Of a DNA stretch of 64,000 nucleotides, positions 28,863-38,046 are shown piece after piece. The stretch's first letter is position 1, and each line of letters starts with the position of its first letter. A program made the position numbers and the translations under genes. The DNA comes from Corynebacterium wankanglinii. GTDB taxonomy: Bacteria > Actinomycetota > Actinomycetes > Mycobacteriales > Mycobacteriaceae. The stretch is from assembly GCA_014490595.1 (NCBI GenBank), contig CP061031.1, positions 868,001-932,000 on the forward strand, written 5' to 3'. The notes beneath the pieces are model-generated. The model made no database searches. It saw nothing but the letters and a program-made list of their open reading frames with translations, and had not been told where the DNA came from.

Positions 28863-30139
28863 GATTGTGCTTTCTTAATCAGCTTGTGCGGTGGACATTG
28901 AGGCGGCAGTGATAGAGCCGTCCCGACGCGGATGCGCAGCTGCGATCCGGGTGGGGATTGGTCGATGGAGGTGACTACCTCCGGGTCGGAACCGTCGCGT
29001 GGCAGCACTTGCACCACGGCGTAGCCTCGCGCGAGCGTGGCCGACGGGCCGAGCGCGGACACTTGGGCGCGCAAACCTCGCACGTGCTGCGATTCGCGCT
29101 GCAGCAGGTGGGTCATGTCGCGGCGGATGAGCAATGCCGCGCGCTCGATTTCGTCGCGCCGGCGGGTGATCGCCGTCATCGGGTCCGCGAGCGAGGGGCG
29201 CGTGCGCACAGACGCAAGGGCGTCCCGCTCTCGACGGACCCAGCCACGCAGGGCGGCGGCCATGCGGGCCCGCGCTTCGTCGATAAGCAAACGCTCCTGC
29301 GCAACGTCCGGAACGGCGCGTTTCGCGGCGTCGGTCGGGGTGGCGGCGCGGACATCGGCGACGTTGTCCAGTACCGGGTTGTCCGGCTCGTGGCCGATCG
29401 CGGAGATGACAGGGGTCTGCACCTTCGCGACGGCGCGTTGCAGCGCTTCCTCGGAAAAGGGCAGCAGATCCTCCACCGAGCCGCCGCCGCGGGCGACGAT
29501 GATCACGTCCACATCCGGGTCCGCATCCAGCGTCTCAAGCGCCTCAATGACCGCGGGGACGGTGGTTGGCCCCTGAACCGGAGTGTTGATGATCTCGAAC
29601 CGCACCTCCGGCCAGCGCCCCTGCGCCACGGTGACCACGTCGCGCTCGGCGGCGGAGCCGCGGCCGGTAATCAACCCGACCTTGGTGGGGAGGTACGGCA
29701 GCGGCTTCTTCAGAGCGGGATCGAACAGCCCTTCAGCGGCGAGCTGCTTGCGCAGCGCCTCGATGCGGGCCAGCAACTCGCCCGCACCCACGTGCCGGAT
29801 CTCGGTGACCCGCATGGAAAACGTGCCGCGGCCCGGATAGAACGAAGGCTTGCCGAAGACGACGACGCGGTCGCCGTCATTGAGCGGCACCTGCATCCCG
29901 GTAAGCAGCGAGGTGTCGGCGGTGAGTTGAACGCTGGCTTGCTCCTGGGTGTCGCGCAGCGTGAGGTAGGAAAACCGCCACGTGGGCTTGGTGTTGACCT
30001 GGGTGAGCTGCCCCTCGATCCAGAGCCAGCCGAGCCGCTCGATCCAGCCCTTCACCGAGGTGTTGAGCTTAGATACCGACCACGGCGTCTCCGGCGAACT
30101 TTTCGACGGCGCGTTGTGCGGATCCGACGTTTCTGCCAC
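28859..30139 (-). CDS. xseA: Exonuclease VII large subunit
   Basis: A 426-residue nuclease subunit that degrades single-stranded DNA from both ends. It has the N-terminal OB fold ([27 protein letters not shown]) and the catalytic domain with [37 protein letters not shown] and [27 protein letters not shown]. It diverges from ispH. Confidence 0.95.
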   Translation of the reverse strand: MAETSDPHNAPSKSSPETPWSVSKLNTSVKGWIERLGWLWIEGQLTQVNTKPTWRFSYLTLRDTQEQASVQLTADTSLLTGMQVPLNDGDRVVVFGKPSFYPGRGTFSMRVTEIRHVGAGELLARIEALRKQLAAEGLFDPALKKPLPYLPTKVGLITGRGSAAERDVVTVAQGRWPEVRFEIINTPVQGPTTVPAVIEALETLDADPDVDVIIVARGGGSVEDLLPFSEEALQRAVAKVQTPVISAIGHEPDNPVLDNVADVRAATPTDAAKRAVPDVAQERLLIDEARARMAAALRGWVRRERDALASVRTRPSLADPMTAITRRRDEIERAALLIRRDMTHLLQRESQHVRGLRAQVSALGPSATLARGYAVVQVLPRDGSDPEVVTSIDQSPPGSQLRIRVGTALSLPPQCPPHKLIKKAQS

Positions 30140-30241
30140 CGCGTGCTCCTTTCTTCAACCCATCTGGCGAGTGCAAGGTTACCCGGCGAGCCGACATCGC
30201 CCGCCTACTGTTTTCGACGTTGATTAGTTAGTGTTGGTTCC

Positions 30242-31218
30242 ATGACTGATCAGGGTAAAAAAGTCCTCCTCGCATCCCCCGCGGCTACTGTGCTGGCGTT
30301 GACCGTGCGGTGGAGACAGTAGAGAAGGCCCTGGAGAAATACGGTGCGCCCGTGTATGTGCGCAAAGAAATCGTGCACAACAAGTACGTGGTGGAGACGC
30401 TGCAAGAACGCGGAGTGATCTTCGTCGACGAAACCGATGAGGTACCCGAGGGTGCGCACCTTGTGTTTTCCGCCCACGGTGTTTCGCCGGCTGTGCGGGA
30501 GTCCGCCAAGGACCGCAACCTGCTGACTCTGGACGCGTCCTGCCCGCTGGTGACCAAGGTGCACAACGAGGCGAAGCGTTTCGCCCGCGACGGCTATCAC
30601 ATCCTTCTTGTCGGGCATGAGGGCCACGAGGAGGTGGAAGGAACCGCCGGTGAGGCGCCCGAGATCACCCATCTCGTGGACGGTGTGGACAGCGTAGACC
30701 GCCTCCCAGACTTCCCGGACGACCAGAAACTTGTGTGGCTTTCCCAGACCACCCTCTCCGTGGACGAGACCATGGTGATTGTGGACAAGCTCCACGAGCG
30801 CTACCCGAACTTGGAGAACCCGCCGAGCGACGACATCTGCTACGCCACCCAGAACCGTCAAGCGGCAGTAAAGGAGATAGCGCCGAAGTGTGAGCTGGTT
30901 ATCGTGGTCGGCTCCCAAAACTCCTCGAACTCGCGGCGCCTGGTAGAGGTTGCCTTGGAGGCAGGTGCGAGGGCGTCGTATTTGGTGGACTATGCGTCCC
31001 AGATCGAGGACGCATGGTTCGAGGGCGTGAACACAGTAGGGGTAACCTCCGGCGCTTCCGTCCCGGAGATTCTGGTGAAAGAGCTGGTGGAGGAACTCGC
31101 GCGCCGCGGCTACACGGATAGCGAGGAAGTGGCCACCACCGTGGAGACCATCACGTTTGCTCTACCGCGCGACCTTCGGTTGCCGCGCCGTGAGAACCCG
31201 GCGGTGGCAGGAGGGTAA
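30242..31218 (+). pseudogene. ispH: 4-hydroxy-3-methylbut-2-enyl diphosphate reductase, frameshifted
   Basis: IspH (LytB) is the 4Fe-4S enzyme of the last step of the MEP isoprenoid pathway. The N-terminus [13 protein letters not shown] runs into a broken frame at the C run near 30282. One missing C removes the expected [18 protein letters not shown] frame, which then resumes. The rest is intact, including the cluster-ligand cysteines in [11 protein letters not shown] and [11 protein letters not shown]. With one base restored the protein is about 325 residues and complete. An essential gene broken in a C run suggests sequencing error. Confidence 0.92.
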
Positions 31219-31866
31219 CTAGCCCTTATATAGGTCCTCGCCGAGCCGGTCCGTGATTTTAGAGGAGCCGGTTCGCGGGGACCGTTTCGCGTTGCGCTCC
31301 GAATCCGCGCGGCGGAGCAATTCTTGGACGGGCACTGCTTTCGCGCGCTCGCGGGCGCGCCGGCCCTCGGAATTGGTGCGGCGGTTGCTCTGCTGCACCC
31401 TGGTCCGCTCGGCGGTTTCGTAGCGCAGCAGCTGCGCGTTATGCCGCTTGATCAGGCGGATACGCACGACGGCGATGAGGACGGAGCCCGCCGTCACTGC
31501 GAAAAGTACCGGAAACAACTCGGTCACCGGGTAAAACACCAGCAGCAGGGCCGCCTTTCCGGATGCGCCCCCAGCCGCGATCTCGGCTCGCGACATCACC
31601 CAGCCGGCCACGATAACGGCAGCCACGAAGAGGAGCGGTGCGCTGGCCACATTGAGAAACAGGCCCTTCGGGTTTACCAGCGTGGCCACCACGATGACGG
31701 CGATTGCGTAGAGGGCGAGAAACGGCCAACCGATGGCTGCCGTGGAGAGGGAAAGGAGCACGCCGGTGAACAGTGCCGCAAAAATGATGCCGATGCCAGT
31801 TCCCGTGGGCAACCCGGCAAACGTTGCGGCGGGGGATGGGGAATTGCGGCTCGAGACATGCGACAC
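31219..31866 (-). CDS. DUF6542 domain-containing membrane protein
   Basis: A 215-residue protein with four membrane helices in residues about 20-130 and a highly basic cytoplasmic C-terminal tail (ERTRVQQSNRRTNSEGRRARERAKAVP). It converges on ispH with no gap. The family is found beside ispH/xseA in corynebacteria; its function is unknown. Confidence 0.75.
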   Translation of the reverse strand: MSHVSSRNSPSPAATFAGLPTGTGIGIIFAALFTGVLLSLSTAAIGWPFLALYAIAVIVVATLVNPKGLFLNVASAPLLFVAAVIVAGWVMSRAEIAAGGASGKAALLLVFYPVTELFPVLFAVTAGSVLIAVVRIRLIKRHNAQLLRYETAERTRVQQSNRRTNSEGRRARERAKAVPVQELLRRADSERNAKRSPRTGSSKITDRLGEDLYKG

Positions 31867-31877
31867 GCCAGCAGAGT

Positions 31878-32927
31878 TTACCCGTCGGCGTCTTCGGCAG
31901 CGTGGCGGGCACGCGTGGAGACAGGCTTCAGCTGAGGTGCGGTGCCTCGCCGGGACGGCACCTGCGCCTCTTCCAGCCTGCGAGCGGTGACCATGACGCG
32001 GGAATCCATCGACGCCAACGTGGCGTTATAGGCCTCCACCGCTTTGTCTAAGGACGCACCCACCCTGTTGTAATGCTCCGCCATGGTTGATAGGCGCTGG
32101 TGCAGTTGGGAGCCGAGGCGTTGGATCTCCCGCGCGGCCTCGTCGAGCGAGGCCTGCCGCCACCCGAGCGCCACGGTGCGCAGCAGGGCGAAAAGCGTTG
32201 TGGGGGTCGCGATGACCACGTCGCGGGCGAAGGCGTACTCGAGCAGTTCCGGATCAATCTCCAACGCCGCATCCAGGAACGGATCCGCTGGCACGAACAG
32301 CACCACGAACTCCGGTGTGGACTGAAAGGCGTCGATGTACGCCTTTGCAGACAGTGTGTCCACGTGTGCGCGCACGAGGTGCGCGTGGCGGCGCATGAAC
32401 GCTTGGCGCTCTTCCGGGTCCTCTGTGCCGAGCGCGTCGAGGTAGGACTGGAAAGGCACTTTCGCATCGACCACGATGTTGCGGCCTTCGGCGAGACGGA
32501 TGACCATGTCGGGGCGGACGCTTGCGCCGTCGATACGCATGTGCGCCTGGGTGTCGAAGTCGACGTGCTGGAGCATTCCACCGAGCTCGACCACCCGTTC
32601 AAGCTGCATTTCGCCCCAGCGGCCGCGGGGTTTGTGGGGAGCGTAGGGCGGTGATGAGCTGATCGGTGCGATCGCCCAGCCGCGCCGACGTCCGGCCGAT
32701 GGCCTGCACCTGACCCGCCAGCGAGGAGCGGAGACGGCCTGTTGCTTGTCCATGGCATCCAGCTGCTCTCGCATGTCTTTGAGCGCGCGGGCAACGGGGC
32801 GCAAATCCTGCGGGGGAGCAGGCTGCGGGGTTGTGCGCCGCAGCCAGGCAGCCCCGAAGAACGCTCCGGCGATGAAGCCCGCGAGCAGGCCGGTGGTAAG
32901 GATGAGAACGACGGTGGCGGTGGACAT
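31878..32927 (-). CDS. rmuC: DNA recombination protein RmuC, internal double frameshift
   Basis: A 349-residue protein with one N-terminal membrane helix and the RmuC nuclease-like domain (RGRWGEMQLERVVELGGML, VVDAKVPFQSYLDALGTED, FVPADPFLDAALEIDPELLEYAFA). RmuC limits inversions and acts on aberrant DNA structures. Between about 32737 and 32630 the translation is out of frame: a neighbouring frame carries the expected coiled-coil sequence (SSLAGQVQAIGRTSARLGD...LITALRSPQT). Two opposite indels therefore compensate and leave the ORF open but wrong for about 33 residues. Confidence 0.85.
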   Translation of the reverse strand: MSTATVVLILTTGLLAGFIAGAFFGAAWLRRTTPQPAPPQDLRPVARALKDMREQLDAMDKQQAVSAPRWRVRCRPSAGRRRGWAIAPISSSPPYAPHKPRGRWGEMQLERVVELGGMLQHVDFDTQAHMRIDGASVRPDMVIRLAEGRNIVVDAKVPFQSYLDALGTEDPEERQAFMRRHAHLVRAHVDTLSAKAYIDAFQSTPEFVVLFVPADPFLDAALEIDPELLEYAFARDVVIATPTTLFALLRTVALGWRQASLDEAAREIQRLGSQLHQRLSTMAEHYNRVGASLDKAVEAYNATLASMDSRVMVTARRLEEAQVPSRRGTAPQLKPVSTRARHAAEDADG

Positions 32928-32936
32928 GGCTGGCAG

Positions 32937-34354
32937 TCAACCACACCGGCCTGACACGCTAGCGTTCAGGTTCGCTCGTATGTTCGGTATCCCGGGTTGT
33001 GGTGTGACTACCAGCCTGCCTATCTCGCAGGCGTGCGATGCGCCCGCCGGAAACGCGCAGCTTTTTAAGCTCGTTGTGCCGAAGCGCTCCGGATGGCCGC
33101 CCTCCGGCTCGTCCTCGGGTGCCGGGGCTTTGACCCACTCGCGCTCCCCGCGCCACTCTTGGCGCTTGTGCACCGACTCATCTTCAATGATCTCGGCGAT
33201 GATTTGGCCCTCGTGGGTGGCGAATTCGATGTCTGCTGCGCCAATCTCACCTGCGTTGATACGCAAAACCTCGAGCGAGTAACGGTAGACCACAGCGATC
33301 ATTGCGGCTACCGGCACCGCGAGGAAGCCGCCGATAAGCCCGAACAAAGCGCCGCCGACGGTGACAGAGACGAGCACAATCACGGGGTGGAGGTTCATGG
33401 CGCGGGACTGCAGCAGGGGAGAGACCACGTTACCTTCGAGCTGCTGGGTGGCTAGCACGATGCCCAACACGATCAGCGCCTTCGTGAAACCGAGGGTTAC
33501 CAGGGCAATTAGCACCGCCAACGCGCCGGCAACAACAGCACCGACAATGGGAATGAACCCCGCCACGAAGGTGATCAGCGCCAGCGTAAACGCCATGGGC
33601 ACGCCGACGATGGCGATGCCTGTGCCGATCACAATCGCGTCGATGAGCGAGCAGACGCCTGCGCGCGAATGAAGCCGGATAGGGTGTTCCAGGCGCGGGT
33701 TAGGAGCTCAGTGAGGTAAAGGCCGGTGCGTCCGCCGGTTGCACTGCGCAGCCACGGCAAGAAAACGGTGGCCGTCTTTCAGGAAGAAGAATGTGAGGAC
33801 GAACAGCACCATCAACGTCACTGATAAGCCCGCGGCAGTGTTGATGCCGGAGAAGACGCCGCCTGCGATCGCCCCTGCTTGGTTTGCACCCACTGCGTGA
33901 TTTCGTCGACGCCCTCGTTCAGGCTCTCGGGGTCCAGGTTGAGCGGCGGGCCCTGCGCCCATAGCTGCAGGCGTTGCACACCTTCCAGCGCCTGGATGTA
34001 GAGCAGGCGTGACTGGCCCACCAGGTCTGGAGCGATGATCATCCCCAACGCCGCCAGCACACCGAAAAACAACAGCATGGTCAGCAGGGCGGCCAAGCCT
34101 GCGGGGACCTTGAAGCGCCGCATGGCAGCCGCGACCGGAGCGAGCACTGTGCACACAATGAGGGCGAGCACGACCGGCAAAATCCCCGACCAGAACGTGC
34201 CGATCAGCTGGCCCACCGCGTACAGAAAAACAGCGATAACAAGTATGCGGAGCGCAAACTTCGCCGTCGAGGCGAGCCAATCGTTGAAGACGATGTTGCG
34301 GTCCACACGGTCTTTCGGCGCTGCAGCTGGCTGGATCGGTTCGCTCACGCGCAC
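32937..34354 (-). pseudogene. AI-2E family transporter, several frameshifts
   Basis: A polytopic membrane protein of the AI-2E/PerM family, read in four pieces. The N-terminal helices (LPVVLALIVCTVLAPVAAAM, LTMLLFFGVLAALGMI) run to about 33885; the next piece holds GGVFSGINTAAGLSVTLM...LTFFFLKDGHRFL (to about 33765); then WNTLSGFIRAQA (to about 33660); then MIGTGIAIVGVPMAFTLALITFVAGFIPIVGAV onward. The family signature helices are complete when joined, about 470 residues. The number of breaks fits either sequencing errors or a dead gene. Confidence 0.8.
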
Positions 34355-34441
34355 TATTGTGCACCATCACACAGTGCTTTGCGACGGCCACCTCACGGCC
34401 CCCTCCGACCTTGGCCGAAGCGTCCGCTAGGATGTCTCGCC

Positions 34442-35545
34442 GTGAGCCTTACTCTTGGAATTGTCGGTCTGCCCAACGTTGGCAAGTCCACCCTGTTCAA
34501 CGCCCTGACGCGCAATGAGGTGCTTGCCGCGAACTACCCGTTCGCCACCATCGAGCCCAACGTGGGCCTTGTGGAGCTGCCGGATCCGCGCCTGGACCGC
34601 CTGGCGGAGATCTTCGACTCCGAGCGGGTGTTGCCCGCCACCGTGTCCTTCGTGGACATCGCCGGCATTGTCAAAGGCGCATCCGAGGGCGAAGGCATGG
34701 GCAACGCGTTTCTGGCCAACATCCGCGAGGCGGATGCGATCTGCCAGGTCGTTCGCGCGTTTAGCGACGACAACGTCATCCACGTCGACGGTAAGGTGGA
34801 CCCTTCCTCGGACATCGAGGTCATCAATACCGAACTGATCCTCGCCGACCTGCAGACCATTGAGAAGGCGTTGCCGCGCCTGGAAAAGGACGGCCGCAAG
34901 GACAAGGACGTCGCTGCCCAGGCCGAGGAGGCCAAGAAGGCGCAGGCCATCCTCGAGGACGGCCGCACCCTGTTCGCCGCCGCGAAGAGCGGGGACGTGG
35001 ACCTCGCGCTGCTGCACCATTTACACCTGATGACGGCAAAGCCGTTCCTCTACGTGTTCAACTCCGACGAAGACGTGCTCACCGACGACGCGAAAAAGCA
35101 GGAGCTGCGCGAGCTTGTCGCACCAGCGGAGGCTGTGTTCCTGGATGCGCAGACCGAGACTGAGCTGCTCGAGCTTGACGACGAGGACGCCGCCGAGTTG
35201 CTCGCCGCAGTCGGGCAGGACGAGCCGGGCCTGCAGACCCTGGCCAAGGCCGGCTTCGACACCCTCGGCCTGCAGACCTACCTCACCGCAGGTCCGAAGG
35301 AGGCCCGCGCCTGGACGATCCGCAAAGGCGACACCGCCCCGAAGGCCGCCGGCGTGATCCACTCCGACTTTGAAAAGGGCTTTATCAAGGCCGAGATCGT
35401 CGCGTTCGACGACCTCAACGAGCTCGGCTCCATGGCCGAGGCCCGCGCCCACGGCAAGGTGCGCCAGGAGGGCAAGGACTACGTCATGGTCGACGGCGAC
35501 GTCGTCGAGTTCAAGACAGGATTAACCTCTGGGGCGAAGAGATGA
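34442..35545 (+). CDS. ychF: Ribosome-binding ATPase YchF with altered C-terminal tail
   Basis: A 367-residue OBG-type P-loop ATPase with GLPNVGKSTLFNAL, a switch II region (FVDIAGIVKGASEGEGMGNAFL), the coiled-coil insert and the C-terminal TGS domain (GKDYVMVDGDVVEF). Homologues end in a hydrophobic strand such as EFRFNV; here the last residues read EFKTGLTSGAKR instead, and the canonical end appears 2.5 kb downstream. GTG start with TAGGAT (34428-34433) 8 nt upstream suggests a leaderless mRNA. Its TGA overlaps the next ATG (ATGA), so the cargo gene that follows is probably driven by this promoter. Confidence 0.95.
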   Translation: MSLTLGIVGLPNVGKSTLFNALTRNEVLAANYPFATIEPNVGLVELPDPRLDRLAEIFDSERVLPATVSFVDIAGIVKGASEGEGMGNAFLANIREADAICQVVRAFSDDNVIHVDGKVDPSSDIEVINTELILADLQTIEKALPRLEKDGRKDKDVAAQAEEAKKAQAILEDGRTLFAAAKSGDVDLALLHHLHLMTAKPFLYVFNSDEDVLTDDAKKQELRELVAPAEAVFLDAQTETELLELDDEDAAELLAAVGQDEPGLQTLAKAGFDTLGLQTYLTAGPKEARAWTIRKGDTAPKAAGVIHSDFEKGFIKAEIVAFDDLNELGSMAEARAHGKVRQEGKDYVMVDGDVVEFKTGLTSGAKR

Positions 35546-36248
35546 AGTGCGGTTCCTGCGGCCACCCGCTGGAGCCACAGAAGAAATTCTGCGGCGAGTG
35601 CGGCGCTCCCGCGCCTGGCGGGTCGGGCAACACTGCGAGTACTGGAGGCGAAGATGTCCACGGTGGCTTGTACCAAGCGGGGCGCGATGTAGTGGTTAAT
35701 CCGCCGCCGGAAGCTCCACCGTTGGCAACATACGAGGCTGTCTCGAAATGGCGGAGCCCCTTCACTCAGGGGCTACTTTCCTGGGCAGGAGTGATCATCG
35801 GATTAATGAGCTTGTTCCCACTCTGGAAGCTTCTTCAGCCGGTTCTAGGACTGTTCACTTCAGAGCCCGAGGGTGATCCGGGCAGTCCCAACATCGCGTG
35901 GTTGGTCGCCTTTCTGGTTCTGGTTCTAGTTCTGACTCTGATCTTTTACCTCCGCCGTTTGACTAAGGGCCAGCTGCGCGTACCGTTGAAGTTTGGGTGG
36001 GCGGTGAGCGGTTCAGGTCGTCGTATAACGATTGAGAAAATCCGCGCTGGAAAGTGTCCTCTGTGTGGTGGCAAGATGCGGTATTACAACAAGCCGACAA
36101 AGTGGATTGATCACATTGATGCGAATGGGCGCAAACGACGCGAGGTGACGGAGCGTCTCCCTGTGCTTGAGTGCACGCGGAACCCGCGTCATTGGGTAGA
36201 GGTCGATCCAGCTGAGGAGGCAGAGTCATGAGCAGTGACGACGTGGTG
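35507..36248 (+). mobile_element. Proposed ychF-tail cassette 1 (zinc-ribbon membrane cargo)
   Basis: This is the interval between two copies of gagttcaagacagga (35507-35521 and 36249-36263) in the same phase. It contains a substitute ychF tail, an ATGA junction and one cargo ORF, and has no promoter of its own that I can see. Base composition is clearly less GC-rich than the flanking core genes. Deleting one repeat-to-repeat unit leaves ychF in frame. The cassette interpretation is inference from the repeats and junctions. Confidence 0.55.
35542..36231 (+). CDS. Zinc-ribbon, two-span membrane protein of unknown function
   Basis: A 229-residue protein. Residues 3-24 form a double CxxC zinc ribbon (CGSCGHPLEPQKKFCGECG). 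A short linker leads to two membrane helices (about 78-98 and 116-137), and the C-terminal domain carries another Cys pair (KCPLCGGKMRYYNKP) plus a later cysteine (VLECTRNPRHW). Zinc-ribbon membrane proteins of this kind are common in defence islands and stress operons, but I do not recognise this one. It is translated by ATGA coupling from ychF, and its own stop overlaps the next mini-ORF. Lower GC and different codon use indicate recent transfer. Confidence 0.7.
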   Translation: MKCGSCGHPLEPQKKFCGECGAPAPGGSGNTASTGGEDVHGGLYQAGRDVVVNPPPEAPPLATYEAVSKWRSPFTQGLLSWAGVIIGLMSLFPLWKLLQPVLGLFTSEPEGDPGSPNIAWLVAFLVLVLVLTLIFYLRRLTKGQLRVPLKFGWAVSGSGRRITIEKIRAGKCPLCGGKMRYYNKPTKWIDHIDANGRKRREVTERLPVLECTRNPRHWVEVDPAEEAES

Positions 36249-36287
36249 GAGTTCAAGACAGGACTAACGCCTGGAGGTCGAAAATGA
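36228..36287 (+). CDS. 19-codon mini-ORF encoding a spare YchF tail
   Basis: MSSDDVVEFKTGLTPGGRK followed by TGA. DVVEFKTGLT is identical to the current ychF C-terminus, and 15 nt of DNA are identical. Its ATG overlaps the stop of the zinc-ribbon gene and its TGA overlaps the ATG of the ATPase gene, so it links them translationally. It may be a fossil of the earlier ychF end rather than a working gene. Confidence 0.55.
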   Translation: MSSDDVVEFKTGLTPGGRK

Positions 36288-38002
36288 CGGAGATCGCTTC
36301 CGAAACTGGAGACGGTAAGCCATTTAAGATTGACGCCGTCCGTATTCGGAACTTCAAGAAGCTCAAAGATGCGCGGATTGAGCTCGGTCCGATTACTTAC
36401 CTAGTGGGCGGCAATAATTCCGGCAAAAGCAGCGTTCTCCAAGCTATCCATACTGCAGTGAGTTGCGCCCAAACCTCGCTAGATTTAGGGGAAAAAGTAG
36501 TGGCGGAGACAAGCCTTCGCTATTCACCGGTGGCTGACTTTGCTCTCCTTGGTCACGGCAGGCCATATGAGAATCGATCTGGCGGTCAACGTGGCGTTGT
36601 GGATTTTGAAGGGTGCGCTCTCGGGAGCGCTGACCCAGCTGATTATCACATCGAGATGTACAAAGCTCGTAACCATGGAAATGTTGGCGTGAACCGAACA
36701 GGTATTACGCCTGGATTCGGACAGTTGATAAGTGACCCTCAAAAGTTGTTCAGTGTCTATGTCCCTGGACTTGCGGGAGTTCCTCATCGAGAGGAAATGA
36801 GTGGGTACGCCGCGGTTTTCCGAAAGGCCGCCAGTGGAGATGCGAATCTCGTATTTCGGAATATTATTCGGTTGATCGATCATCGCGATCAGTTGCAGGA
36901 ACTGGAGAGGTTGGTCGGTGATGTCTTGAGCATGCCGGTGAAATTCGACGTCCGGTTCAATGCCGAACGTGATCTGTACGTGAACGTGCGCATGGCGATA
37001 AGTGAGAATCCATCCGAGCTTGACTACCTACCCGTCGATCTTTGGGGGACCGGGATTCTTCAGGTGACTCAGATTTTCGCCTATGTTCTTTTGTTTTCAC
37101 CCAAGCTGCTCTTGGTAGACGAACCAGATAGTCATCTTCATCCTTCGCGGCAACATAGCCTCGGTTCCGCTCTGGAGAAGGTGTCTGATCATTTTGGTTG
37201 CAAAGTTGTCGTCTCGACGCACAGTAGACACCTCCTCACGGGGGCATCTGAAAACGTGCGGGTGGTCTGGATGAAAGATGGCCGTGTTGAATCCACGGAC
37301 CAGCGAGAGTTAACTGAACTTCTCTTGGACCTTGGTGCTCTAGACCAACTTGATAACTCAACCAAATGCATTATTTACACAGAAGATGGCAATCCTTCGC
37401 TGCTCCAGCGAACGCTGGATTCGCTGGGTTACGAGCAAAATGAAGTTCGAATTGCGACTTTCAATGGGATTAATAATTCATTTGCGGCCCAAGCTTTCCA
37501 CGATATGGTAGAATTACTGGATTCAGCTCCGCGGGTGATCATTCACCGTGACCGAGATTTTCTAACCAGCGAAGAACTGGCGAAATGGTCTCATCCGTTC
37601 GAAGAGAAAGGCGTGGAGGTCTTTTGTCCGAAACTTTGTGACGTGGAAGCATATTATTGCACTGCAGAGCACATCGCGGAGGCGGCTGGTATCTCGCTGG
37701 ATCAAGCAACCCGTGTCCGAAGTGCGGTTATCCAAGACCACAATGCAGAACTTCGGAAAAAATTTCGCAATAAAAGAGCCAATGTGAACAAAACGTACTT
37801 AGACGGTGGCTCTCCTCGGACGGAAGATCTTTGGCCTGAAAATACGTCTCCCAAAGACGACGCTATCTATGGCAAGGACTTATTGAAGTGGGTTACCGAG
37901 GAACTGAACAAACAAGAATTGAAATCCCAGCTGATCAATAAACCGAGTAAATCACTTGCAGCTGAATTAAGGAATGTCCTCCAGTCCGACGGCACCGGTG
38001 TG
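36249..38002 (+). mobile_element. Proposed ychF-tail cassette 2 (AAA/TOPRIM cargo)
   Basis: The interval from the second tail copy to the displaced canonical tail (38003-38023, GVEFRFNV context). Joining ychF at the gtsgagtt core to position 38003 gives YchF ending DVVEFRFNVT, the family-typical end. It contains one cargo gene whose own C-terminus is read through the old tail. Base composition is lower in GC than the flanking genes. Inference, strongly supported by the reading-frame arithmetic. Confidence 0.55.
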
Positions 38003-38026
38003 GAGTTTCGTTTCAATGTAACCTGA
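36284..38026 (+). CDS. AAA ATPase with TOPRIM-like domain (OLD-like nuclease)
   Basis: A 580-residue protein. The N-terminal ABC/SMC-like ATPase domain has Walker A GGNNSGKSSVLQ (about residue 41), a signature-like region near DLWGTGILQ, Walker B LLLVDEPDSHLHPSRQ (about 282) and the switch His (VVSTHSRHLL). From about residue 360 a TOPRIM-like region follows, with IIYTEDGNPSLLQRTL (acidic residue) and IIHRDRDFLTSEE (DxD-like), as in OLD-family nucleases and GajA/AriA-type defence ATPases. The last 11 residues (DGTGVEFRFNV) look like a captured YchF tail. It probably acts in phage or plasmid defence; the exact system is not known. Confidence 0.8.
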   Translation: MTEIASETGDGKPFKIDAVRIRNFKKLKDARIELGPITYLVGGNNSGKSSVLQAIHTAVSCAQTSLDLGEKVVAETSLRYSPVADFALLGHGRPYENRSGGQRGVVDFEGCALGSADPADYHIEMYKARNHGNVGVNRTGITPGFGQLISDPQKLFSVYVPGLAGVPHREEMSGYAAVFRKAASGDANLVFRNIIRLIDHRDQLQELERLVGDVLSMPVKFDVRFNAERDLYVNVRMAISENPSELDYLPVDLWGTGILQVTQIFAYVLLFSPKLLLVDEPDSHLHPSRQHSLGSALEKVSDHFGCKVVVSTHSRHLLTGASENVRVVWMKDGRVESTDQRELTELLLDLGALDQLDNSTKCIIYTEDGNPSLLQRTLDSLGYEQNEVRIATFNGINNSFAAQAFHDMVELLDSAPRVIIHRDRDFLTSEELAKWSHPFEEKGVEVFCPKLCDVEAYYCTAEHIAEAAGISLDQATRVRSAVIQDHNAELRKKFRNKRANVNKTYLDGGSPRTEDLWPENTSPKDDAIYGKDLLKWVTEELNKQELKSQLINKPSKSLAAELRNVLQSDGTGVEFRFNVT

Positions 38027-38046
38027 GGCGCGCTAGTGTTAGCGGC

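Noticed and set aside
28958..30223. A 421-codon plus-strand ORF over xseA
   Set aside because: Antisense shadow of a well-conserved exonuclease VII gene.
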